The position numbers were made by a program, and so were the translations under genes. Under the pieces are notes generated by a model that was not told the origin of the DNA, did not search any database, and saw only the letters and a list, made by a program, of their open reading frames with translations. From Glaciecola petra (GTDB taxonomy: Bacteria; Pseudomonadota; Gammaproteobacteria; Enterobacterales; Alteromonadaceae): a DNA stretch of 64,000 bases. Each line of letters begins with the position of its first letter. The first letter of the stretch is position 1. This document shows positions 18,836 through 28,032 of this stretch, piece after piece. The stretch covers positions 186,001 to 250,000 of the forward strand of contig NZ_JAVRHX010000002.1 in NCBI RefSeq assembly GCF_031846345.1, given 5' to 3'.

Positions 18836-18837
18836 TC

Positions 18838-21800
18838 ATGACGTTTATCAGAAACTTACACAATGCATTAAAATCAACTATTGCAGTTTCTTTTTTATTG
18901 TTTTCAACACTAGCCTTTGCGAGCCCAATCAATGTTGGCGATGTGATTAACGACACTATAGATGCTGCTGGTGAAGTGGATCAATACGAATTTACGGCAA
19001 GCCAAGGTGATACCCTATTCTTTGACGTACAGTCGGGTAGTTCAGTTAATTTTACCTGGCAAGTCCTTAGCCCTACAAATCAAGCTCTGTTTAGTTCTAG
19101 TTTTTACGCTGACAAGGGACCAATAGTCTTAACTGAAAGCGGCGAATACGTGCTAAGCATCGCTAGTAACAACAATCGAACTGGCAGCTATCAAGTACAA
19201 GTTGTGAATGTACCTGCTACCTCATCAACGGCTATTGATTTAAATGTAAGCATTGAAGGCGAAATAAGTGTTCAAGGTGAACAAGATGCTTTTACTTTTA
19301 GCCTGAGCGAAGACCATGTGATTTACTTTGATCGTGTTTCTGGCAATTCAGCAGGGCGTTGGGCGCTGTTTGATGCAAACGACAATGAAATTTTTAATGG
19401 TCAATTTGTGGACGTTCAGTCTTTAAGCTTAGTGGCGAGCGACTATCGTTTAGTATTAAGAGGCAATGGTGACGATACCTTTGCGTATAGCTTTATTGTT
19501 GCTGTAGTACCGCCTGTATCGCTTACTAATATCAACGTCAATGATATCGTCAGCGGAGAAATAAGCGTGCAAGGAGAGGTAGATGAATTTGCCTTTTCCT
19601 TAAATGAGCCGGCAGATTTATTTTTTGATCGTATATCGGGAGCCTCGACGAGCATAAGTTGGACCTTATTTGATGCTAATCGACAAAGTATCTTCGCCAA
19701 TACTTTTTGGACTGACCAAGAAATCGAAATGTTACCGACCGGGAGCTACATCTTACAAATAGATGGGCGTGTTGAAAATACGACACCCTACGAGTTCCAA
19801 ATAGCGGCCATTCCTGAGGTTTCGTCCACACCAATTACTTTAGACGAGCAAGTGTCTGGCGAAATAACTGTGCAAGGCGAAAAAGACGCTTTTACGTTTT
19901 CAGTTTCAGATAACCAAGAAGTCTTTTTTGATCGCCAACAAGGTGCATCATTTTCTATTTCTTGGTCCTTAACAAATGACCAAGGTGAAGTCATCTTTGA
20001 TATTGCAAGTTGGGTTGACATAGAACCCACTATTTTGCCAAGTGGAAATTATACTTTGCTTATTGATGGTAAGGGAGATGATCAACCCACATATCAATTC
20101 CAAATCCATAAAGTACCCGAAACCCAAACGATTGCTTCTGAGTTATATTTGGGTGCAGCGGGCGAAATTAAAACGCCAGGAGAAAGACAGCGCTTTGAAT
20201 TTGATATTGAGGAGCCAACATTATTAGGCGTCGAGAGGCTAAGCGGAACCTTAGGTAGCAATTACAGCCTTAAATTACTCGACGCCGAGGATGTACTTAT
20301 TGATACCCGTGGTAGTTTTGCCTCATCAACTACCGCGACACTTTTTAATATTCAAAATATAGGTCGTTATAGCATCGAATTCGATGGAAATGGTGACACT
20401 GTGGGTGCCTTTAATATCCGTTTATGGCCGGTGGATCAGCCAGAGCCAAAAGCACTGACTTTGGATTCCATCGAGACTTTACGACTACCTAGCCAAGGCT
20501 ACAGCCGAGAGTATCAATTTACCGCTACGGCAGGCAATCCGCTATTTTTAAATGTCGATTACAGAGATGCGCCCCGTATTTCATTTTCGTTAATTGCACC
20601 AAATGGACGATTCTTGTTTCTTGGTAGAACCGATGATGCGAATGTGACATCGTTGCCCGAAACTGGCACCTATCGCTTAATTGCCTCAAGTTCGACCAGC
20701 ATTAACGCGGTTCCTACGGGTAATACCAGTTTTATCGTTTCAGAGTCTAATGACACATTTGTATCGCAAAGTGCAGCAGAACTGCAAATTACATCAGCTT
20801 CGGCGTCGTTTGTATCTACCGATAGCCCCGCAAACATCTCGCTTACTTATACTGTGACCAACAACGGCAGCGTTGCGACTAATGTGGGTGCTTGGAAAGA
20901 CCAGATTCAGTTTTATTCAGATAACGAATTTAGGCTAGCAGTAGCTAATGTAAACAATGCCTTTGACTTTACTATTCCTGTAGAACTAGACAATGCTCAA
21001 GTACTTGCGCCTGGAGAGAGTTATACCAAAGATTTAGTTATCGCCCATCCTTTGCGTGGACAAACGGTTGAGTCTTTTGAAATAATCATTACTGCCGACA
21101 TCGAAAATGCAGTTTACGAAGCCAGTAGTGACCTTAATCAATTTACATTGGATTCAAATTTCATTTTCTTTGAAGAGAGGCCAACTACCGGTACAGGTGC
21201 TATTGCCTTGGATATTGAAGATGGTAGTTTGCTACCGGCAAACACGCCTATTGTATTGTCAGGCACGGCAAACTTAAGTGGTGGCGCGGTTAACGTTTAT
21301 TTTGTTATGGATAACTCTGCTAGCACCTCAAACCCTTCAGGCTTTGATGCTAATGGCGATGGCAGTGTGGACGAACTTGATGACTTTAACGGTGATGGCC
21401 GAAATGGCGATGTACTAGACGTCGAAATTAGCTCCGCAATTAATATTGCCAAGCAAGTTGAGCAAAGCGCTAGCGATACCTTAGTGTCGGTTGTGCCTTT
21501 CAATGATAATGCTTCGGCCCTTGATTTGGGGCCTGAGCGATTTAAACAAAGCTTTATAAGGCCAGATGAGCAAAGTGTTATTGGAGATGATACTAATCTT
21601 GATTTTGCATTAAAAAACAATGTTGGCCGGCTTTTTGGTACTAATTTTGGTGCGGCAATTAGTGAGCTCTTAACGCAAGTCCGCATTGCTCCACCGGCCG
21701 ACCAAACTATTGTTTTCTTCTTGACCGATGGCCAAGCTCTAAACAATGCTAATGCCGAGGAGCTTCAGGCGTTAGCAGAGTTTGGTATCACTTTGTTTGC

Positions 21801-24800
21801 CTTCCAAATCAATAACAATACTATAACTAATTCGCTGCAAAATATTGTTGATGGCATTAACGCGCATTCTAATTCAATTGCCAGTGCTCAATCGGTAGTA
21901 AACCCTGGTGATTTACCTAGTTTAGTATTGCAATCGCTCGCCCTTGCTAATGTAGAAATCAATGGCGCAGAAGTTGAGGCGCTTGATGCTGCTGGTAACT
22001 TTTTTAGCACGGTTACTCTGAACGAAGGTGCAAACGAGTTCACCATTGCGGCGCTCGATTCTGACGATAATCGTATTGAAAAGCGTATCACTTTATTTGG
22101 TGCTTCAGCCAATGGAGACGGGTCTACTAGCCTTGAAGCGTCTCAAAGCCAAGTTGTCTATGACAATGTGTATTTCAATCGGGCCAGTAACCGCCTATTT
22201 GTAGATGCAAAATTACAAAATAACGGTGCCTTACCCATAAATGATACTGTCACTGTGACGCTACAAACGGATCCTGTCGCCGTTCGTGTAAGCAATGCAG
22301 ATGGCGAAACTACTAATGGTCTAGCGCGCGTATTCTTTGATGATGAATTAGGCGCTGGCGTAGCAAGTGGAGAAAAAAGTAGCCCGTTTAAAATGATATT
22401 GGCTAATCCGCGTCGAGACCGCTTCTCAATTAATGGACAGGCACTCAGTGCGGCTAATTCAGCACCTTATTTTGCCAATAGTCCAATCGTCAGTATCGAA
22501 GAAGGCGAAGAGTATAATTATTTGGCGAATGCTATTGATGACGATGGAGATGTCTTGACTTATGCACTAGAACTTGCACCGATTGGCATGCAGATAAACG
22601 AACAAACAGGACAAATTAGTTGGCAGCCCAGTCAAGCCCAAAGCGGTACTCATTTAGTGAGCTTAAACGTGACCGACGGTAAGGGCGGGCTTGCAAAACA
22701 AAGTTACCAATTAAGTGTCACAACAAATGTTGCCAATTTACCCCCGTTTATTACTTCAACACCTAAAAGCTTATTGCTGGTTGATGAAGCATACGCTTAT
22801 CAAGTTGCCGCTATAGATCCCGAGGGCTCAACCTTGCTTTACGAGCTTGATTCTGCGCCTCTTGGTATCAGTATCAATGAATCAACAGGTTTAATTCAAG
22901 CCGCAGCTAGCAGCTTAAGTGTACAAGCTATTAGTCTTGAACTAACCGTCACTGATAATCAAGGTGGTCAGGCTCAACAAAATTGGATCTTGTCGGTAAG
23001 AGCCGAAAATCAAGTGCCGGTGATTGTTTCGGATCCCATCACGAGTGTGTCAGCGGAAGCCTCTTATTTCTATGCTGTGCAAGTGGATGACGATGATAGC
23101 GATTTGGTCTTTGAACTAAATACTGCACCACTAGGTTTGCGAATCAATAGTACGACAGGTGCACTCAGCATGTCGCCAACGCAAGCGCAAATTGGCGAAT
23201 ATGACGTAGAAATTTTAGTCACAGACCCCTTTGGAGCCTTTGCTGTGCAAAGCTTTATACTTCAAATAGTAGAAGACAACGAAGCACCACAAGTGTCAAT
23301 TGTGCTTAATCCTACTGAAGTAGCTCTAGGGCAAAGCACAGTTGCGACAGTCATTGCTAGCGACAATGCTGGTTTAGATAGTGTTTCATTGACATATTTG
23401 GGTGTCGAGCAAAGCTTAGACGGCAACAATAGTGTGTCAATTACGCCAAGTGAAGCAGGTGAATTTGTGTTGAGCGCTACTGCTGTCGATATTAGTGGGT
23501 TATCAAGTGATGATACCGCTAGCTTGCGCGTTTTTGATATTGCAGATAACGACGCGCCTATTGTATCGATTGAGTCCCCAGAGCAGCGCAGTACAGCGAG
23601 CTTTTTGACCGATATTATTGGTACAATCGAAGCCGATGATTTGCGGGAATATGTGCTGCAATATGCCCTCGCTAGCGAGTATGATGCTTTAACCATTGCT
23701 GACGAAGGGCCTCAATGGACAACCTTTGCTGAAGGCACTCAAGCTGCTCAATCAGCGCTTCTCGGTACCTTTGACCCGACTATATTGCGAAATGATGACT
23801 ATGTAGTGCGGTTATTGGCAGAGGACATCAATGGCAATAAGGCAGCCGCCGCGATATTTATTGGTTTAACAGGTGAAAGTAAAATTGGTGTATTCCAATT
23901 GACCTATACCGACTTGTCTATTCCAATTTCAAATATTCCAATAGAAATTAATCGTGTGTATAGAAGTACCGATGCTGCTGTAGCGGGAGAGCTTGGTTAT
24001 GGTTGGCACTTCCAGTTCTCTAACCCTGATATAAGAGAAACCATTCCGGTAGCGGAAATGGAAGAAACGCTAGGATTGTTTGTGACTAATCCATACAGTG
24101 CCGAAACACGTGTGTATTTGAACGCGCCTGACGGCAAACGAATTGGCTTTACTTTTGATCCCGAACCCGTCCCCAGCCTCTTTGGTAACAGTTTTGTACC
24201 AAAGTTCATTCCGGACCCAGGTGTGTTTTATGAGCTAGAGGTTGACCCTGTCACCATTAGTCAGACTTCAGACGGTAATTTTGTATTGTTCTTGTTGTCA
24301 TTTAATTATAACCCGCAGAACTTTACATTGATTGAGCCAAACGGAACTAAATGGCAATACAACCAATTTAGAGGCCTGAATAGTGTGAGCGACCGCAATG
24401 GAAACGAGCTTGTTTACACCGACGAAGGTATTTTTCATTCATCAGGTATTGCTGTGCGCTTTGACAGAGATACCGAAGGCAGAATCGTTGCAATCAATGA
24501 CCCAGAGGGTGATAGCTTGCAATATGAATACAATTCTCTGGGTGAGTTAGTTTCATTTACTGATCGTATGGGCCAAACCGAAACCTATACCTATCTGGAT
24601 TCGCCACAACACTTTATGGAGCAACTCACTGATGTAAATGGCAACATTACTCGCATAGAATTTGATGACGACGGCAGACTCGCTGGCACAGTAGATGGTT
24701 TAGGAAATCGTATCGCTCAAGCATGGGAACCAGAGTCATTCATGGGCACAATTACCGACGCTAAAGGGCAAGTCACTCTACTTGAATATGATTTACGCGG

Positions 24801-27330
24801 AAACATTATTCGCGAGGAAGACCCGCTTGGAAACGCAAAAACGTATGTGATAGATGCCAACAATAACGAAACCAGAGTGACCGATGAAAACGGTAACACA
24901 ACTGAGTTTGCTTATGACGAGATGGGCAATGTTATTGCTGAAACCAACGCTTTAGGATTTACCAGTACCTTTGGTTTTGATGAGTTTGCCAATCAGACAT
25001 CTGTTGTTAATCCATTGGGTCACGCTGCACAAAGCGTATTTGATGAAAATGGTAATTTGATTTCACTAACGATGCCAGATGGCAGTGTATTTACCTATGT
25101 TTATGATATTGAGGGGCGTTTGATCAGCATGACTGACGCGGTAGGTAATCAAACCACCTATGAATATACAGGTAGTTTTATCACGCCAACAAGAGTGACC
25201 TTACCCGATGGCAATACGCAGTTGCGTACCTTAGATCAAAGAGGTTTTGTGACGAGCATTACAGACGAAATTGGCAATACAGTCACCATAACTCGTGATG
25301 CCAACGGTCGGGCTATTCAACAAGTTGATGCAGACGGTCATCTATATGAGTTCGTGTATGAAGGTAACTTGTTAGTGACTATTCGTTACCCAGCCGGTCA
25401 GTCCAAATTTTTCGATTACAATGCGAGCAATCAACTCATTCGTACTCGATTTGATGATGGCACCGAAATCAATTTTGCTTATGACCCAAATGGTAATGTG
25501 ACTAGCGTAGTTGATATCGATGGCAACATAACAAGCTATGATTATGATGCATTAGACAGAAAGGTCACTAGAACCGATGCGACCGGTGCTAGTGAACGCT
25601 ACGAGTATGATGCAATTGGCAATTTGATTGCTAAAACAGATCGTCGTGGATACAAAATCAACTATCAATATGATGCGTTAAATCGCTTGCTCGCTGAAAC
25701 TTGGCTTGATAGCAATGACGATATCGTTTGGCAATTGCTCAGCACTTACGATGCTTTGGGTAATGTACTGAGCATGAATGATGGCAGTAGCAATATTACT
25801 AACACTTACGATGCGAACAACCGAGTGCTTACCCACGAGGTATCGATTGTTTCGGGGCCAACTAGCACCTTGAGCATGTTGTATGATGGCAATGATAAGC
25901 TGATTGAGGTTTCGGATTCTGCTTCATCCCAACGCCTGAGTTACAACAACCGTCAATTGCTGAGTTCGATTGCTTTGGCTGCTGATAGCAAAGAGTTAGC
26001 TGCTGATATAAACTACGATCCGAGAGGTTTGCGAGCCAGTTTGACGCGAAAATTGGATACCGCTACGTTGGGGACCTCAAGCTATGCATTTAATGCACGT
26101 CATCTTGCGCAGATGATATCTCACGACGTTAATGGCACCATTTATGGCTTTGACTATGTATGGGATGGAAATCGTCGCGTTTCAATGCAGACCCAAGATA
26201 CAGAAACGATTGATTATAGCTACGATAATCGTGACCAATTATTAACAGCAAACCGAAGTGAAAACGCTAACGAGCAGTACTCCTTTGATGCCAATGGTAA
26301 CCCTAGCGATGACGCAAGCATTGGAGAAGGCAATAGATTGTTATCTCAAGGCGATATTGACTATACCTATGATGACGCAGGTAACATGTTAACTCGAACT
26401 GACAACACAACGGGGCAGGTAGCAAGCTTTACTTACGATCATCGTAGTCGATTGACAGCAGTTAAATTAGTCGACAATGCGGGTGTAACAATAAGCGATA
26501 TTCAATACAGCTATGATGCACTAGATCGCAGAGTAAAACGCAGCGTGAACAATGATGTTGCGTACACTAATTACGTAATGTCTGATGCTTGGACAGACAT
26601 GGAAGTCAATGGCGATGTGAGTGTACGTTATTTAAATGGCGCCAATACTGATGAAAAACTGGCTCGACTGGTAAATGGCGATGCTGCTTGGTACTTGACC
26701 GACAAACAACAAAGCGTACATGGATTAGTTGATAGCAATGGTAATATGCTAAACGAAATTGACTACGATAGCTTTGGTAAGATTATCTCGCAAACTAATC
26801 CCTTAGAAGGTGATCGCTTTACGTTTACGGGTCGTGAATACGAAGCAGATATCAATGTGTATGATTATCGCGCTCGTGCTTATGACCCTGCTGCAAGACG
26901 CTTTATAAGCGAGGATCCGATTGGTTTTGAAGCAAATGATGCAAACTTGTATCGCTACGTTTTCAATAATCCTCTCAATGCTACCGACCCTTCAGGAAAG
27001 TCAGCAGCCCAAGAATACGGCGTCATTCTTTGTAAGATTGTCGTGCCTCAAGCTGGGCAATATAAAGTAGTTGGGCAGTGTCTGTCGGACTTATATGAAG
27101 GTATTGGAAAAGGCATTGCGTCATCTACAGCAAACGATGGATTAGTGCTCGAATTTGGTGGTTGTATAGCAAAAGGGATAATTAACAATACCGCAGGTGA
27201 AGCAGGAGGTGCAGTCAATAGTTTTGGTGGGGCAGTAGGCAGCGCTATTAATAACATGAATGGCCCAGGAGGGTTTGGCGGTGGAAGCCCTGGCGATGCA
27301 GCAATTGCCTTGGCTTGTGGCGCTTTTTAA
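18838..27330 (+). CDS. Giant secreted YD-repeat/RHS protein with PPC, vWA and Ig domains
   Basis: 2830 residues. Sec signal 1-28 (cut after FA). Six PPC-like beta units of about 100 residues (29-640; each has a GEI.QGE..F.F core). A CARDB-like segment about 650-770 (VTNNGSVATNVG). A vWA-like domain about 817-1000 (YFVMDNSAS, then DANGDGSVDELDDFNGDG, probably calcium binding). Three putative-Ig (He_PIG) domains about 1206-1480 and two further Ig-like domains to about 1680. YD repeats about 1840-2620 (units such as YEYDAIGNLIAKTD). The RHS core about 2640-2720 (FTGREYEADINVYDYRARAYDP, then RFISEDPIGF and NPLNATDPSG). A variable, glycine-rich tip of about 105 residues ends the protein. RHS shells normally encapsulate a C-terminal effector; this tip matches no toxin I know. 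There is no T6SS gene nearby, so Sec export to the surface or medium is likely. It is co-transcribed with 16661. Confidence 0.93.
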   Translation: MTFIRNLHNALKSTIAVSFLLFSTLAFASPINVGDVINDTIDAAGEVDQYEFTASQGDTLFFDVQSGSSVNFTWQVLSPTNQALFSSSFYADKGPIVLTESGEYVLSIASNNNRTGSYQVQVVNVPATSSTAIDLNVSIEGEISVQGEQDAFTFSLSEDHVIYFDRVSGNSAGRWALFDANDNEIFNGQFVDVQSLSLVASDYRLVLRGNGDDTFAYSFIVAVVPPVSLTNINVNDIVSGEISVQGEVDEFAFSLNEPADLFFDRISGASTSISWTLFDANRQSIFANTFWTDQEIEMLPTGSYILQIDGRVENTTPYEFQIAAIPEVSSTPITLDEQVSGEITVQGEKDAFTFSVSDNQEVFFDRQQGASFSISWSLTNDQGEVIFDIASWVDIEPTILPSGNYTLLIDGKGDDQPTYQFQIHKVPETQTIASELYLGAAGEIKTPGERQRFEFDIEEPTLLGVERLSGTLGSNYSLKLLDAEDVLIDTRGSFASSTTATLFNIQNIGRYSIEFDGNGDTVGAFNIRLWPVDQPEPKALTLDSIETLRLPSQGYSREYQFTATAGNPLFLNVDYRDAPRISFSLIAPNGRFLFLGRTDDANVTSLPETGTYRLIASSSTSINAVPTGNTSFIVSESNDTFVSQSAAELQITSASASFVSTDSPANISLTYTVTNNGSVATNVGAWKDQIQFYSDNEFRLAVANVNNAFDFTIPVELDNAQVLAPGESYTKDLVIAHPLRGQTVESFEIIITADIENAVYEASSDLNQFTLDSNFIFFEERPTTGTGAIALDIEDGSLLPANTPIVLSGTANLSGGAVNVYFVMDNSASTSNPSGFDANGDGSVDELDDFNGDGRNGDVLDVEISSAINIAKQVEQSASDTLVSVVPFNDNASALDLGPERFKQSFIRPDEQSVIGDDTNLDFALKNNVGRLFGTNFGAAISELLTQVRIAPPADQTIVFFLTDGQALNNANAEELQALAEFGITLFAFQINNNTITNSLQNIVDGINAHSNSIASAQSVVNPGDLPSLVLQSLALANVEINGAEVEALDAAGNFFSTVTLNEGANEFTIAALDSDDNRIEKRITLFGASANGDGSTSLEASQSQVVYDNVYFNRASNRLFVDAKLQNNGALPINDTVTVTLQTDPVAVRVSNADGETTNGLARVFFDDELGAGVASGEKSSPFKMILANPRRDRFSINGQALSAANSAPYFANSPIVSIEEGEEYNYLANAIDDDGDVLTYALELAPIGMQINEQTGQISWQPSQAQSGTHLVSLNVTDGKGGLAKQSYQLSVTTNVANLPPFITSTPKSLLLVDEAYAYQVAAIDPEGSTLLYELDSAPLGISINESTGLIQAAASSLSVQAISLELTVTDNQGGQAQQNWILSVRAENQVPVIVSDPITSVSAEASYFYAVQVDDDDSDLVFELNTAPLGLRINSTTGALSMSPTQAQIGEYDVEILVTDPFGAFAVQSFILQIVEDNEAPQVSIVLNPTEVALGQSTVATVIASDNAGLDSVSLTYLGVEQSLDGNNSVSITPSEAGEFVLSATAVDISGLSSDDTASLRVFDIADNDAPIVSIESPEQRSTASFLTDIIGTIEADDLREYVLQYALASEYDALTIADEGPQWTTFAEGTQAAQSALLGTFDPTILRNDDYVVRLLAEDINGNKAAAAIFIGLTGESKIGVFQLTYTDLSIPISNIPIEINRVYRSTDAAVAGELGYGWHFQFSNPDIRETIPVAEMEETLGLFVTNPYSAETRVYLNAPDGKRIGFTFDPEPVPSLFGNSFVPKFIPDPGVFYELEVDPVTISQTSDGNFVLFLLSFNYNPQNFTLIEPNGTKWQYNQFRGLNSVSDRNGNELVYTDEGIFHSSGIAVRFDRDTEGRIVAINDPEGDSLQYEYNSLGELVSFTDRMGQTETYTYLDSPQHFMEQLTDVNGNITRIEFDDDGRLAGTVDGLGNRIAQAWEPESFMGTITDAKGQVTLLEYDLRGNIIREEDPLGNAKTYVIDANNNETRVTDENGNTTEFAYDEMGNVIAETNALGFTSTFGFDEFANQTSVVNPLGHAAQSVFDENGNLISLTMPDGSVFTYVYDIEGRLISMTDAVGNQTTYEYTGSFITPTRVTLPDGNTQLRTLDQRGFVTSITDEIGNTVTITRDANGRAIQQVDADGHLYEFVYEGNLLVTIRYPAGQSKFFDYNASNQLIRTRFDDGTEINFAYDPNGNVTSVVDIDGNITSYDYDALDRKVTRTDATGASERYEYDAIGNLIAKTDRRGYKINYQYDALNRLLAETWLDSNDDIVWQLLSTYDALGNVLSMNDGSSNITNTYDANNRVLTHEVSIVSGPTSTLSMLYDGNDKLIEVSDSASSQRLSYNNRQLLSSIALAADSKELAADINYDPRGLRASLTRKLDTATLGTSSYAFNARHLAQMISHDVNGTIYGFDYVWDGNRRVSMQTQDTETIDYSYDNRDQLLTANRSENANEQYSFDANGNPSDDASIGEGNRLLSQGDIDYTYDDAGNMLTRTDNTTGQVASFTYDHRSRLTAVKLVDNAGVTISDIQYSYDALDRRVKRSVNNDVAYTNYVMSDAWTDMEVNGDVSVRYLNGANTDEKLARLVNGDAAWYLTDKQQSVHGLVDSNGNMLNEIDYDSFGKIISQTNPLEGDRFTFTGREYEADINVYDYRARAYDPAARRFISEDPIGFEANDANLYRYVFNNPLNATDPSGKSAAQEYGVILCKIVVPQAGQYKVVGQCLSDLYEGIGKGIASSTANDGLVLEFGGCIAKGIINNTAGEAGGAVNSFGGAVGSAINNMNGPGGFGGGSPGDAAIALACGAF
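18922..20757 (+). repeat. Six tandem about 300-bp units encoding PPC-like domains
   Basis: Units begin near 18940, 19240, 19540, 19840, 20145 and 20460, a regular spacing of about 300 bp inside the giant YD gene. Each encodes a beta-rich module; the middle four share GEI-x-(V/T)-x-GE at the start, while units 2 to 4 also share a (Y/F)FDR strand. The DNA of units 2 to 4 is recognisably similar but diverged in third positions, so this is an old internal duplication. Confidence 0.7.
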
Positions 27331-27369
27331 ACTAAATTGAGAAAAACAATGAAACAAAGGAGAAGTAGT

Positions 27370-27930
27370 ATGACAATTTTTAAAACGGCACTTGTTGCCA
27401 TCGTTTTGGCCTGCTCTATGTCGACCAAAGCCGACATTATTACACTTGAGTTTGAGGCTGTTGTGTTTGACGGCACTTTTGCAGGAGAAAGCGGAACGGG
27501 GACTATTAGCTTTGACGATACAGACTTGCTGCTTATTGATGAAGAGTTTTTAGGCTTTTCAGGCAGTAGTTTTGTCGATTTTGAAGCATTGACGGATTTT
27601 TCCTTTACTTTTTTGGGTCAACGCTTTGATCAAACCAATGATCTTAGTTTTCCAGACACACCTGTTTTCAGTTTATTTGATGGTTTTGCTGATTCACTCG
27701 ACTTTTTTGTAGAAGATGGCAACGCCAATCTAATTGAAAATGCGCTTATTGTGGATTTTCAAATTTTTGGTGATTTCCTTGGTGGAGGTCTGCGTGACAG
27801 TGCCAATGGCTTTGATTTTGAGGTTGATTTGTTTATTACCGAAAGGGTTGTTAACAATGCTAATGCACCTTATGGGCTATCTATTTTAGCGCTTTTATTT
27901 GCTTTTTATTTAAGAAAAGTTAAAGGCTAG
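27370..27930 (+). CDS. Small exported protein with PEP-CTERM-like C-terminal anchor
   Basis: The start is ATG 27370, 7 bases after AAAGGAG (27356-27362); an earlier in-frame ATG at 27337 lacks such a site. The 186-residue product has a Sec signal (TIFKTALVAIVLACSMSTKA), a beta-rich acidic middle (many Phe, Asp and Gly, with GESGTGTISFDD typical of PEP-CTERM proteins) and a C-terminal NAP motif, hydrophobic helix and basic tail (NAPYGLSILALLFAFYLRK). This tripartite end resembles PEP-CTERM sorting signals, where exosortase cleaves at the motif and the product is delivered to the outer surface. The motif here is NAP rather than PEP. It lies 39 bp after the giant YD gene and is probably in its operon. 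It lacks the features of an RHS immunity protein. Confidence 0.8.
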   Translation: MTIFKTALVAIVLACSMSTKADIITLEFEAVVFDGTFAGESGTGTISFDDTDLLLIDEEFLGFSGSSFVDFEALTDFSFTFLGQRFDQTNDLSFPDTPVFSLFDGFADSLDFFVEDGNANLIENALIVDFQIFGDFLGGGLRDSANGFDFEVDLFITERVVNNANAPYGLSILALLFAFYLRKVKG

Positions 27931-27956
27931 AAGCTGTCTTCAAAGAGTCTGACATG

Positions 27957-27984
27957 ATATCCGACATGATATTATGTCGGATAT
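27957..27984. terminator. Hairpin between convergent operons, possible bidirectional terminator
   Basis: A perfect 11-bp inverted repeat (ATATCCGACAT, 27957-27967, and ATGTCGGATAT, 27974-27984) with a 6-base loop stands between the 27930 stop and the cydB stop at 28033. The T tract is weak on either strand, so termination is probable but not certain. Confidence 0.6.
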
Positions 27985-28032
27985 TAAACTTTATTATCGT
28001 CGGACAAACACACTCAAGCTAACATGGGCACA

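Noticed and set aside
21297..21746. Minus-strand 149-residue frame opposite the vWA region of the giant gene
   Set aside because: Low-complexity Ser/Leu-rich product typical of a shadow frame; no ribosome site; the plus-strand product has clear domains.
23262..23696. Minus-strand 144-residue frame opposite the Ig region of the giant gene
   Set aside because: Shadow of the coding strand, Ser-rich, no motif.
27370..27930. The gene after the YD protein as its immunity gene
   Set aside because: It has a Sec signal and a PEP-CTERM-like tail and looks like a surface protein; nothing suggests inhibition of an effector.
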